A DNA stretch of 64,000 bases from Diplolepis rosae. Lineage: Eukaryota; Arthropoda; Insecta; Hymenoptera; Diplolepididae. Position 1 is the first letter of the stretch. Each line of letters begins with the position of its first letter. Below are positions 22,301-31,086 of the stretch, in pieces. Location: the NCBI GenBank assembly GCA_030998225.1, contig JAPYXD010000701.1, forward strand, positions 10,648,501 to 10,712,500. The letters are read 5' to 3'. A program made the position numbers and the translations under genes. Under the pieces are notes generated by a model, which had not been told where the DNA came from, made no database searches, and saw only the letters and a list, made by a program, of their open reading frames with translations.

Positions 22301-25300
22301 AAGTTCCCATTGAGAATTCCTCCTGGGAAGCAGCTTGAAAATGAGTTCCGAGATTCAAGTCACTTTTTTGAGGAGAGTCACTTTTCTAAGAGAGATCTGA
22401 ACCTCAAGATGGTCCGACGGCCACTGAAGATTTGGCAGATTTGCAGGTGCTTTTATAGACTGTTTTTTCGGTCGATACCGACATGAAATCGGCCATTTTT
22501 CGATTAATACTGACATGACATTTCAAGATTAGTAACAGGTCTTCTAAATTTTCCTGCGTGTTCCAGTAGCTTCCCTATTTCCTTTAGGTGAATGGACTTT
22601 GCAGGAAGTAGAGGGTTAATGGTTTGTGTACATAACACATAATAACGCATTTCGATGGGGTTCCCCAATGAGTACAATTTCGATACCTGTTGCTTTTACA
22701 TGTTTAATACTTTTGAATTATTAATTTTACACATATTATTTTGTAAATAAATATTGATAGTCACGGGACGTGACACTTTGCTTCAAACTCGAAACTCTTT
22801 TTTATCCATTTTTTTTTTAAATGACAAAAGTTACTTCACCAAAAAGCCTCTGTAACTTCTAAATTAAATGTCAGATTGTCATGAAATTTTGACAATTAAA
22901 TTTTGAAGGTTGGTACAATCCAGAAATCATATGGATTTAACAACAGTGGTGCTATATAACACGTGGATCAATAAGTCCCGGGACTAACTAGGAAAAACAC
23001 ATTTTTTTGGCAAAAATCAACTTTATTCATCAACATAGTCTCCTTCGAAAGCAACACAATCAGTCCAGCGCTTTTCTGACATTTCAATAGGTTTCTAGTA
23101 GAACGATTTATCTTTGGCCTCGAAATAAGCGTTCGTTTCGGTGATAACGTTCTCGTTGGTGTAGAATCTCTTTCCTTGGAGCATTTTTTTGAGGTATGCA
23201 AACAGGTAGTCGCTGGGGGCCAGATCCGGTGAATATGGTGGGTGCGGAAGCAATTCGAAGCTCAATTCATTCAATTTCGCCATGGTAGCGAGCGACTTGT
23301 GACACGGCGCATTGTCTTGGTGAAAGAGCACTTTTTTCTTCTTCATTTGGAGCCGTTTCTCACCGATTTCGTTCTTCAAACGCATCAATTGGCCAATGTA
23401 ACGTTCGCTATTGATCGTCTTACCTTTTTCAAGGTAGTTGATGAACAAAACTCCATGAGCATCCCAAAATACTGAGGACATAACCTTACCGGCCCACATT
23501 TGCGTTTTTGGCCGCTTCGGACGCTTCTCACCGACTGCAGTCCACTCGGCTGACGACCGCTTTGACTCCGGAGTGTAGTGATGGATCCAGGTTTCGTTCA
23601 TTGTTACACATCGACGCAAAAAATTCGGCTTATTTCGGCGAAACAACTCCAAACAGCGCTCGGAATCAACGACACGTTGTCGTTTTTGATCCACCGTGAG
23701 GAAACGCGGCACCCACTTTGACAAAAGCTTCCTCATAGACAAATGTTCATGCAAAATAGCGTACACGCTGCCGTATAATATCTTTAAGGTGTCAGCTATC
23801 TCACGCAATTTTAGTTTACGGTTTTCGAAAACGATTTGGTGGACTTTTTTGATGGTTTTCGGTGTAACTACCTTATTTGGCCGGCCGGAGCGTTCAGCAT
23901 CTTCAGTGTCTGTACAACCACGTTTAAACTCAGCATACCACCGACAAATGGTTGTTTTTGATGGAGCAGAGTCCCCGTAGCACTTTTCAAGCCATTACTG
24001 AGCTTGCACTGTGTTTTTTTTCATCAAAAAGCAATGGTAAATCAACACACGAAATTGTTTCGAATCCATTGTTTTGAGAATATCAAGACTAGCGTCACTT
24101 AAATCACTGTAACTCGTGGACCAAAGATCGAATGTCATGAAATTTTGACAGGTATCTTTTGAAGGTTGGTACTCATGAAAAATCATAGAGAGCTTTTGTT
24201 GGCAACGCCATCTATGTGTCAGTCCCGGGACTTATTGATCCACGTGTTATATGTCAGACTGGAAACTTATTGAGTGATGTGTTATTATCAGTTTTTATAA
24301 TATATTTTATTTAACATTGTTTTTCAGTGTTGTTTAGAATTTCAAGAGTAAAATGACGGTTACTGGATCATTAACAGTTACCTCTCTTATTGGATACATA
24401 AATATTTTTTGTTGAAAGATTTAATTTTAATTTCATAACATATAACACAAGAAAGGTGTGAGTACAAATCCATCGGACAATGTTTATTGTTAATTAAATC
24501 GACTCTTCACTATCCCTCTAATACCATCTTCAGGAATTTTTCTAAATATAATATTAAAACTCAAATTATAAAAAATTGATTTCTACAAACCAAAATATCA
24601 TAAATTACTGGAGATTTTAGAATAAAAAATTAATTATTTTATGTAAAGAATACAATAATCCTTGTTATTTTTTAAATAAAAAACGGCCAATTCATTAACT
24701 AGACTGATAATAATATCACATTTGTAATAAGTCACATTTTAAAAAATCCTGGAAGGTCATTAAACCTATATTACAAACGTTATATCATTATCAGTCTAGT
24801 TAATAAATTGACCGTTTTTTATTTAAAAAATAGCAAGGATTATTGTATTCTTCACATAAGGTAATTAATTTTATATTCTAAATTCTCCAGTAATTTTTGA
24901 TATTTTGGTTTGTAGAATTAAATTTTTTATAATTTGAGTTTTAATATTATATTTAGAAAAATTCCTGAAGAGTCTATCAGGGGGATAGTGAAACGTCGAT
25001 TTAATTAACAATGAACATTGTCCGATTGATTTGTACACACACCTTATATGTGTTATCTGTATTTGATTACCCAACTCGGACGTAAAATATCAATTGTTTT
25101 TTTAACAAATCTTGATGAATTTTAATTTAGTTCAAGGCCAATGAAGATTACCCTCAGAAGGTTCATATAATGCAAGAATCTATGTTTCATGATGAACAAA
25201 GCATGACTGACATTATTCCAGATGGTTTAGTAATAAGATGGAATTATGGGGTGAGAGTACATGATTGGCTAATTATGCTTTCTTTGTGACTACTAGAACA

Positions 25301-26591
25301 CATTACTAGCAGGATGTTGATAAAATGAAAAATAATTGTTGTTCATTAATTTGATTATTTTGGTATTTTAATTTAATAGATTCGAATTTATATAATCTAT
25401 AATTATAGAGCTTCAATATACTAAAAATTAGTATTGGACATATATAAAACGTGTATCAGTGCACTAAGAAAAATATTTGGTATATACTGAAAAAATGTTT
25501 AGTTGATTTAACTTAAAAGTATTTCATTCAGCTAAAGATGGTTTAATTGAAAATGTGAATTAAATTTTCTCAAAGTTACTAAAGGCTCTAGCCGAATAAG
25601 CATGGGAAAAGTGCCCCAGCGTAAAAATGGAGTTTTTTATTTTCAATATTTAAAATCATAACATAAAATATTGTCAAAAAATGTTCTACTGAGAATTCGT
25701 GGACCTCATTTAGGCAAATAATTCTCCATCTCAACGTTTTTTTCGTATCTTACATTTTGTGTTTAAGAATTGGAATTTTTGAATTTTAATGGTATTTTTT
25801 TAAATTGAAACAAAAAATGTTGCGATTCAAATTTGTAGATCTTTTTGCATTAAATAATTTTGTGCCAGCGCACTCAAAAAAATATTTGGTATATATTGAA
25901 AAAATGTTTGGGTGACTTCTCTAAAATGTATTTCGTTCAACCAACAATGGTTTGGTTGGATACAATTTGGTTAAGTGTAATAAATATTTTACTTGATTCA
26001 ATTAAATTTCGATGGATTAAACCAAATTTTAACTAAACCAAAGATCTTGGTTCATTCAACAAAATGGTATAATCAAATCAAGTAAATTTTTTTCTGGGTG
26101 TGAGCTCAGGTGAATTTGGAAGAAAACTGAAATGCATATCTGGTATGTTGTAGCGAAAAACCGATGGAAAAAATTATTTCATAAGAAATGATAAGATTGG
26201 ATTTTGGTATTGTAATCCATATTTATATATGAAACTACATCGACCTTCACAAAATATCGATTTCACAAATGCAGTAAGTAGATCGAATTACAACAATGCT
26301 ATTCATAGTTCATGAGCACAAGAAAATATATTTTACTCAAATCCTAACAAATTATTCAATTACGAAGAAAAGTCCATTTCTGTTATCCATATTTATTATT
26401 TGTAATTTAATGATCACATTTTTTTAAAACTTTAGAACAACTATGGTGGGTTTTTATTCAGGGAGGGAATTCTGATAGGAATTTCTGAAACCGCAGATGA
26501 AGACAATGACAGAAGAATCCACGTCAATTATAGATATCTTTGGAATCACATGGATTTCATCACGAACATGGAGATCGTTGAGAAGTCTTGA
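13262..26591 (+). CDS. Secreted, catalytically dead trypsin-like protein, copy 1 (5 exons)
   Basis: Exons: 13262-13319, 20616-20893, 25131-25250, 26154-26273, 26436-26591, totalling 732 nt for 243 aa. All introns are GT-AG, phase 1 then 0,0,0. Residues 1-19 are a signal peptide. The rest matches a serine protease fold block by block: GIFFSLGVYIGEKKILF stands where xxCGGxLIxxxxVLTAAHC occurs, DETHLGIIT for DIALLKL, LVIRWNYG for the VSGWG strand, NNYGGFLFREGILIGIS for GDSGGPLxxxGxLxGI, and a C-terminal YRYLWNHMDFI for YTRVxxYLDWI. The catalytic His, Asp and Ser positions read Gly, His and Tyr. The mature part has only one Cys, so the usual disulfides are gone. One NxT site (NWT) follows the signal peptide. 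The splice model comes from sequence alone. The fold is inferred; a binding or regulatory role is possible but unproven. Confidence 0.72.
13503..16257. mobile_element. hAT-type palindromic element with 8-bp target duplication
   Basis: The ends are CAGTGATCCCAGAATGCGTA and the inverted TACGCATTCTGGGATCACTG. An identical 8-bp GTATACAC flanks both sides (13495-13502 and 16258-16265), diagnostic of the hAT superfamily. The terminal arms pair over about 175 bp. The inner part (14597-16170) is a second, longer palindrome. No transposase frame is seen; frames of 60-120 codons occur on both strands only because the arms mirror each other. It lies in intron 1 of copy 1. Confidence 0.9.
14597..16170. 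repeat. ~0.7-kb-arm palindrome inside the hAT element
   Basis: 14597-15300 and 15420-16165 are inverted copies separated by about 120 bp. They include GCCGAGAATGCACGATTGCA on one arm and its complement on the other. The right arm runs continuously into the terminal repeat. The left arm is split from it by about 0.9 kb of AT-rich DNA (13678-14596), with about 45 bp duplicated at the junction. Confidence 0.85.
16458..16858. mobile_element. CAGTGA-rich MITE, copy 2
   Basis: It has the same ends (CTCTCCAAACCTGAATCAGT and a complement ending TTTAGAGAG) and the same interior as 11916-12347, with small deletions. It lies in intron 1 of copy 1, about 200 bp after the hAT element. Confidence 0.8.
16859..19276 (+). 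other. AT-rich intron sequence with diffuse repeats
   Basis: No framed exon is seen. 17095-17170 and 18290-18720 hold a repeat with TTTTTTCGTATCTCACATTT and GATATACAAATT words, the family that forms arrays at 50.3 and 58.5 kb. 18790-18830 (AAATCGAGCGTAAAGCGC) is shared with 63280. 18880-19010 has GGTTGATTTAAC-type words like 25866-26100. Confidence 0.45.
19277..19500. mobile_element. Small MITE with TACACGGAGAACGAACTCGG ends
   Basis: The left end and the right end (CGAGTTCGTTTTCCGTGTA) are inverted over about 31 bp. Inside, GGCTTGTTTCA is repeated in tandem about three times and a 21-bp GGCAGTTAGATGCCAAAGTCT unit about twice. No coding content. Confidence 0.8.
19501..20615 (+). other. Intron 1 remainder, AT-rich
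   Basis: Apart from the hammerhead-like motif at 19956-19995 I see no gene or clear element. 20611-20615 (TACAG) is the acceptor of exon 2. Confidence 0.4.
19956..19995 (-). other. Hammerhead-ribozyme-like motif (Penelope type)
   Basis: On the minus strand: GGCA (helix I), the intact core CUGAAGA, helix II GGCC/GGCC around an 8-nt loop with one extra G at its base, GAA, the short self-complementary ACGU, cleavage triplet GUU, then UGCC closing helix I. The core and both helices are present, as in the ribozymes of Penelope-like elements. The extra G makes activity uncertain. No reverse transcriptase is seen nearby. Confidence 0.5.
20616..20893 (+). CDS. Copy 1 exon 2: first half of the trypsin-like domain
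   Basis: Acceptor TTCTTACAG, donor GTGAGTA; 278 nt, open in the phase-1 frame. It contains FFYLTANGIFFSLGVYI and DHTNDDETHLGIIT. Both flanking introns resemble those of copy 2 just past the splice sites (for example TTCAGAATTT after the donor), supporting the borders. Confidence 0.72.
21159..22809 (-). pseudogene. Mariner A transposase, broken
   Basis: The start ATG 22809 (MDKKEFRV) lies beyond the solo LTR. The frame then stops, a small deletion follows, and a stop and frameshift sit at 22095-22120. From 22109 down to 21159 the frame is open (316 codons): DNA-binding part (WYAEFKRG, DDAERFGRP), MNETWIHHY, QDNVPCNKS, and SPDLAYNDYWLL. The first catalytic Asp is Asn (MNETW), while the second and third Asp remain. 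It is the longest open mariner frame in the window, yet it lacks its first catalytic residue. Confidence 0.88.
22121..22775 (-). mobile_element. Solo LTR
   Basis: It starts TGTAACGTCC and ends GGACGTGACA, with short inverted ends (TG...CA) typical of an LTR. The 4-bp CTTT lies on both sides (22117-22120 and 22776-22779). There is no internal retrovirus-like or polyprotein sequence, so this is a recombination product (solo LTR). The orientation cannot be set from the LTR alone and is given as minus tentatively. It interrupts the mariner A transposase. Confidence 0.75.
22959..24247 (-). mobile_element. Mariner B, complete with TA target duplication
   Basis: The left end ACACGTGGATCAATAAGTCC and its perfect complement at the right end, flanked by TA (22957-22958 and 24248-24249), give 1289 bp. 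It interrupts the right end of mariner A; joining its flanks restores GCTATATATGTCAGACTGG, the mariner A terminus. Confidence 0.93.
23023..24069 (-). pseudogene. Mariner B transposase with two nonsense codons
   Basis: The 349-codon frame from ATG 24069 (MDSKQFRVLIYHCFLM) to TAA 23023 is full length without frameshifts. Two stops interrupt it: TAA at about 23995 (after NTVQAQ) and TAG at about 23095 (after DKSFY). Domains in order: helix-turn-helix region, WVPRFLT linker, MNETWIHHYTPES (first Asp changed to Asn), FHQDNAPCHKS, and SPDLAPSDY, with DD34D spacing for the last pair. The Asn substitution is shared with mariner A. Confidence 0.9.
24440..25068. repeat. ~280-bp-arm palindrome in intron 2 of copy 1
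   Basis: 24440-24716 and 24783-25068 are inverted copies ending ATAACACAAGAAAGGTGTG and the related complement. They surround a 66-bp spacer. It is a foldback or MITE element; the 67-codon frame on its minus strand is a by-product. Confidence 0.8.
25131..25250 (+). CDS. Copy 1 exon 3
   Basis: Acceptor TTTAATTTAG, donor GTGAGAG; 120 nt, phase 0. It encodes FKANEDYPQKVH and ends LVIRWNYG, matching VEIVRWKQ at the end of copy 2 exon 3. Confidence 0.68.
25866..26100. mobile_element. MITE with GGTTTGGTTG/CAACC words
   Basis: The ends are CACTCAAAAAAATATTTGGT and the related complement of AAATTTTTTTCTGGGTGTG. Similar interiors occur at 18840-19010, 25470-25560, 31255-31440 and 35900-36060. The family is low-complexity and borders are approximate. 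Confidence 0.5.
26154..26273 (+). CDS. Copy 1 exon 4
   Basis: Acceptor GTATGTTGTAG, donor GTAAGTAG; 120 nt, phase 0. It contains NYFIRNDKIGFWYCNPYL, with the only Cys of the mature protein. The intron just downstream (ATTACAACAATGCTATTC) matches those after exon 4 of the broken copy and of copy 2. Confidence 0.68.
26436..26591 (+). CDS. Copy 1 exon 5: C-terminus
   Basis: It begins at the acceptor AAAACTTTAG with NNYGGFLFREGILIGIS, the position of the protease oxyanion/Ser loop, and ends IVEKS-stop at 26591. Asp194-Ser195 of proteases correspond to Asn-Tyr. Confidence 0.72.
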   Translation, partial: NNYGGFLFREGILIGISETADEDNDRRIHVNYRYLWNHMDFITNMEIVEKS

Positions 26592-26735
26592 AATGATTGA
26601 AGGTGCACCAGATTCGTTTTAAACCTATACTGAACACAACTTCAAATGTGCTAAATATTATATTAACTTCATCTTAAGAGATGATTGCAAAATTATAGTT
26701 ATAGTACCATTAATATTTATAATAATATACATTTC

Positions 26736-26741
26736 AATAAA
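26736..26741 (+). terminator. AATAAA polyadenylation signal of copy 1
   Basis: AATAAA occurs 145 bp after the stop codon. Another lies near 26884. Either would give a short 3' UTR. Confidence 0.5.
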
Positions 26742-26899
26742 CCTAGTAGAGTTTTCTCCGTTATCTTCCCCACTTTAGAGAATTTATGCACAATTTCACC
26801 GTCAAGGAAGAGTGTTGTAATACAATGTTACATGAATCACATAATTGTACGCTTGACTACAGTGACAGTGATTGTGCAAATACAATAAAGAGTCTCTGA

Positions 26900-27622
26900 A
26901 GGCTATGGATCAATCGGACCAGGTGACTAAATTATACATTTATGTGCCTCTGGCGCGTAAACTCGTTTTTACGCTACAGTTGAGAGTAGCGTAATGTTGT
27001 GTATTACGATACATAGGAATGTAATGTAAAAATTCAACTGAGTATGTGCCTATAACCATACAACGGATCGTAATCTTCTTCTTATTCTTCTTCTTCTTCG
27101 TACAGCGTTGTCACCGTACTGACAAAGCCTTGTACATTTGAACTGCGCATGCTCTATTACAATACGCTACTACTACCCAAGATCGAGAAAATCAAAATGG
27201 CCGGAACTAGTCGCGAAATATCAAGTGCAATGGACGAGAATCATAATGAATACTAGATTAGATTCGAGTGTACGCATAAAAACTCGTATACGCACCGAAG
27301 TCACATAAAATAGAATATGTGCCAATGCACACAATTTGGGTAATTGCGAGGCTCGCTTAAAATGCTCGCAGGACTGATCGCGCCTCGGCTTCGTCTCTGC
27401 TTTGCCTCGGCTTCGATCTCCTGCGAGCATTGTCGCTCGTCGCGTAATAACCCTCATTATGCGCCTAGGCACACAATATACTATTATTCTTTCATGTAAG
27501 ATACCTTTTATAATTTACAAAGTATCTTTCTGTGAATTCGAGAAACGTAACAAAAGACAATAAGCACGTCTTACACGAACTTTTACAGGAATTTAGTCAT
27601 GTGATCTGGTTGAACCATGGCT
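26900..27622. mobile_element. AGGCYATGG/CACGTG DNA element, interrupted
   Basis: The left end AGGCTATGGATCAATCGGAC and the right end (complement of GATCTGGTTGAACCATGGCT) are inverted. Related ends are at 54380, 55354-56092 and 58018. The element is split at about 26937 by a copy of the 9558-10276 family. It lies just 3' of copy 1. Confidence 0.72.
26937..27486. mobile_element. Copy of the foldback-element family inside the AGGCC element
   Basis: It starts TGTGCCTCTGGCGCGTAAAC and ends CACACAATATACTA. The insertion site is shown by the uninterrupted relative at 54415-54440 (ATACATTTATTC). It shares the TTCTTCTTCTTCTTCGTACA core and the GAGCGACAATGCTCGCAGGA arm with 9558-10276. Confidence 0.75.
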
Positions 27623-28147
27623 TTAACATTTTCTTGCTTTTATTTTTAAAAAATTACCCTTCTATAAGTATATAAAAACATATATTACATATAAATATAT
27701 ATATATGTGTATAAAATAAGACATTCTAAATTATATTTGTTTGTAAATGTATAATATGTATAATTTAATAATCCCTGCGGAAATGAATGTGTTCAAACGA
27801 ATAAAAACTTTATTTTAAAAAAAAAGCACTTATCATTTTTTCCAATCATTTTGTATTCGTTATTGCATTTGGTTTTTTTAAACTTTAAACGCGTTTTTCT
27901 CAAAACAACGTTTTTTCGGTCAACGGCGGTGATTTCTCCGGAACCAGTGAACCGATCCTTATGAAATTTTAACCACATATTTTACAAATAAATTCCTTCT
28001 GCGCATTCTACAATTGTGTTGAAATTCCAATTTTTACTATTTTTTTTGCCAAAAACAGTGAAAAAATACCTCGTTTTTTTTTAAATCTACGCCATTTTGT
28101 TATTTATCAATAAATGTTAATAGCTATAGAATGTACGAAAGTTATTA
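27623..28147 (+). other. AT-rich intergenic DNA, no gene seen
   Basis: Only poly-A/T runs and a 61-codon minus-strand frame without motifs are present. Its word GTTTTTCTCAAAACTACATT resembles 1570-1600, so it may be an old repeat. Confidence 0.35.
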
Positions 28148-28940
28148 GGTGTACAAATATGTTTTGAGGGATTGATAAAAGATGGTGTAACTAGTATTAA
28201 ATCGCATTGGTCTATCTTGTAACTATATTCATGTTAAAGCGTCACCATTTTCCTCTAATAATCAGTATGTGTCATTTCGCTTAAGTGTAAACAACATGCC
28301 TTCTTTGTTAAAGGATATGCTATGTGAAGCATATGTGGAACATGCTCCATCAATAAAAACATGTAAGTATTGGTTCCGGCGTATCAAGAGTGGGAAGAAG
28401 CTAATGCTGTGCATCTGGTGGGATCAGCTCGGAGTGGTCTACTATGAGCTACTCCAGCCTAACGAAACCATCACCGCAGAAAGTTACCAACAACAATTGA
28501 TGCAATTGAGCCGAGCATTGAAGTTTAAACGCTCCCAATATGCCAAAAAATATGACAAAGTGATCTTTCAGCACGACAACGCTCAGCCACACGTTGCTAA
28601 AGTCGACAAGGAAACTTTGCAAGCACTTAACTGGGATGTCCTACCACACCCGCCGTATTCGCCAGACGTCGCTCCTTCGGACTACCAGTTGTTCCGGTCG
28701 ATGGCTCATTGCCTGGCTGAGCAGCACTTCACTTCTTATGAAGAAGCCAAAAATTGGGTCGATTCTTGGATCGTCTCAAAAGATGAGGAACTTGTAAACG
28801 CGGTATCTGTATGCTGCCTGAAAGATAGTCAAAGGTAGTAGAAAGAGATAGGCAATACTTTGAATAACATACAATGTACCAGTTTCTCTGAATAAAGCTT
28901 CAAAATCACCAAAAAAATCCTGAAAACTTATTTGTACACA
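28148..28940 (+). mobile_element. Internally deleted mauritiana-like mariner
   Basis: The left end is GGTGTACAAATATGTTTTGA and the right end TTATTTGTACACA, both flanked by TA. It is 793 bp long because the middle of the element is deleted. Its ends are related to those of 44359-45987 and 45993-46545. Confidence 0.82.
28296..28883 (+). pseudogene. Mariner transposase with in-frame internal deletion
   Basis: The frame starts MPSLLKDMLC, has the helix-turn-helix remnant CKYWFRRIKSGK, and jumps directly to KLMLCIWWDQLGVVYYELL. The linker and the first catalytic Asp are therefore missing. FQHDNAQPH and SPDVAPSDY keep the second and third Asp. The last part is frameshifted; the true C-terminus (GICMLPER, then RDRQYFE) follows in another frame to about 28883. 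Confidence 0.85.
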
Positions 28941-29706
28941 TAATGCAATCATAATGACAGAATATCATTTACAAGTTAACAAAGATTTGTGCTGAATGTA
29001 TGCCATAAAATGTTTAAGGAGGACACTCTACTTGGAAATTTCAAAAAATTCATTTTGTTTTGCTTTAATCTATAGCTATACTATCCGAAAATATAATCCC
29101 GAAGTTTGAAAGTCGTACTGAGAATAGTGATCACGATTGCGAGCAAACCACTGAACGTAGAAAGCTCAATGACCACTCATTTTGTAGATTATAGTTTACA
29201 CAAGTGCGTGAACCTCTCAAATCTATACAAACAAATTTTTTAAACAATTTTTCAGTCACTCATAACAACAAAAAAACGGAAATTTTTTTTTTACAATCTT
29301 ATGATATTGTTACTAAATTTCAAAATTTATTAACGTTTTAAAGCTTCACGCACTTAAGACATGCCTTATCTTCAAAAAAAAAAAATGCCATGTGTTTCAG
29401 ATGATTGGTTTGGGCTGTAGGATGATTACCGCAAAAATCAATTTTTCGGAGAACTTTCGGAAGATGGCTGCTTTAGCCGTCATTTTGAAAAATTTTCATA
29501 CATAAAAAATTGTAATTCAAACGTGTATCTAAATAAACGCAAATGACCACAAAGCTGTCGCATCGCTTTCTTGTTTAAAAAGAATTAAGAAACCAGACTT
29601 TCAATCAATCTGAAATTTGATAAACGTTTTCATAAGACCTTCATAAGTAAAAATGTTCATTTTTATTGATTTTTGATCATTTAAGTTATCCGAATAAGGT
29701 GAAATA
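28941..29706 (+). other. AT-rich DNA without a gene
   Basis: TTAAGGAGGACACTCT near 29016 resembles the ends of the TTAA MITE at 37095-37756. Nothing else can be classified. Confidence 0.35.
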
Positions 29707-30775
29707 TTGGGTTGGCAGCAAAGTCATTTCTCTTTTTTCCGCTAGATGACTTTAGTCGTTCGAAGCCGTTCTTCTCCATTCCAAACTTCAGACCGTACAT
29801 GTTATTTGACAGCTGACGTTTTATAGATTATTCAGTAAAAAGAAAGTTTCAAGTTTTGTTGTTTATTTATTGTTTTGCATTGATTTGAAATGGAAATTCC
29901 AGACGGTAATTTTCGTCACATTTTACTTTATTACTTCCGAAAAAGTAAAAACGCAGTGCAAGCTCGGAAAAAGTTGTATGATGTTTATGGTGAAAAATCA
30001 TTAACAGAACGCCAGTGCCAGAATTGGTTTGCTCGTTTTCGTTCCGGAGACTTTGACCTCAAAGATGCACCACGCTCTGGACGCCCAACTGAAGTTGACG
30101 ACAAAATAAAAGCAATGATAGAAAATAACCGGCGTAATTCGACACGAGAGATCGCAGAGAAGCTTAACATATCACATACATGCTTTGAAAGACATTTAAA
30201 ACAACTTGGTTACGTTAATAAGCTCGATATTTGGGTTCCTCACAAATTGAACGAAATTCAACTCACCAAACGAATTTTCATTTGCGATTCACTACTGAAA
30301 TGTACCGAAACCGTTACATTTTTAAAGCAAATCATAACGGACGATGAAAAATGGGTTGTTTACGATATATTCGTGCGAAAAAGATCATGGAGCAAGCGAG
30401 ATGAGCCTGCACAATCGACATCAAAAGCCGATATTCATGAAAAGAAGGTTATGCTGAGTGTTTGGTGAGATTTCGAAGGTATTGTTTATTTTGAGCTGCT
30501 TCCAAGGAACCAAACTATCAATTCGAATGTCTATTGTCGCCAGCTAATGAAATTGGACAAAGAAATCAAGAAAAAGCAGCCATAACTGGCCAATCGTAAA
30601 GGCGTCATCTCCCATCAAGATAACGCCAGACCACATAATCTTTGGTCACTCGAAAAAAATTATTGGAGTTAGGCTGGGGAGTGATGCCTCATCCACCGCA
30701 TAGTCCTGACATTGCACCATCCGATTATCATTTATTCCGTTCACTTTACAAACTTTTTTATCGAAACTGGACAAA
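29707..30775 (+). mobile_element. Irritans/Hsmar2-like mariner, right-truncated
   Basis: TA precedes the left end TTGGGTTGGCAGCAAAGTC. The 3' part decays near 30775 and no right inverted repeat is seen. It lies about 250 bp upstream of the ATG of copy 2, so it could contribute to that promoter. Confidence 0.82.
29890..30770 (+). pseudogene. Hsmar2-like mariner transposase
   Basis: It is open from MEIPDGNFRHILLYYF to MLSVW (30468, 192 codons): N-terminal helix-turn-helix region, WVPHKLNEIQ linker, and DDEKWVVY with the first catalytic Asp. A TGA replaces the second Trp of WW. The frame then continues with stops and a frameshift: HQDNARPH near 30617 and HSPDIAPSDYHLFRS near 30702 (second and third Asp). 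The C-terminus is lost. Confidence 0.87.
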
Positions 30776-31019
30776 TATTGTGTCTTAGTGATAACACAAT
30801 GTTTACATATATTGTCCAAAAAGTTCGCAAGGTTTCAAATTCTACACATAGTAGTTTCTTATCAGCGAAAACGATTACTTTACATAATATATATTATAAC
30901 AAATTTTAAATATCCATATAGTCAGATAAACAATAGTATTAACTATAAGGAACACGTCACTTGTCAAGATACTCATTCAAAATATAATTTAAAATAATAT
31001 CTACGAAAAATTAAGCAGA

Positions 31020-31086
31020 ATGGAGATTACTATTTTTTACTTACTATATATAGCCACTACTATTCTCGTCGTTACTGAAGCTTTGC
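31020..31086 (+). CDS. Copy 2 exon 1: signal peptide
   Basis: MEITIFYLLYIATTILVV, then TEAL, forms a hydrophobic signal sequence. Donor CGTAAGT, phase 1. Confidence 0.7.

Larger units (their letters stand above)
21150..24283 (-). mobile_element. Mariner A, expanded by a solo LTR and by mariner B
   Basis: The left end ACACATCGCTCAATAAG (21150) and the right end CTTATTGAGTGATGTGT (24282) are inverted repeats. Subtracting the LTR (22121-22775) and mariner B (22959-24247) leaves about 1.2 kb, the usual mariner size. It lies in intron 2 of copy 1. Confidence 0.88.

Noticed and set aside
22121..22775. Endogenous retrovirus
   Set aside because: Only one LTR-like unit with a 4-bp duplication is present; no gag, pol or env-like sequence is found on either strand around it.
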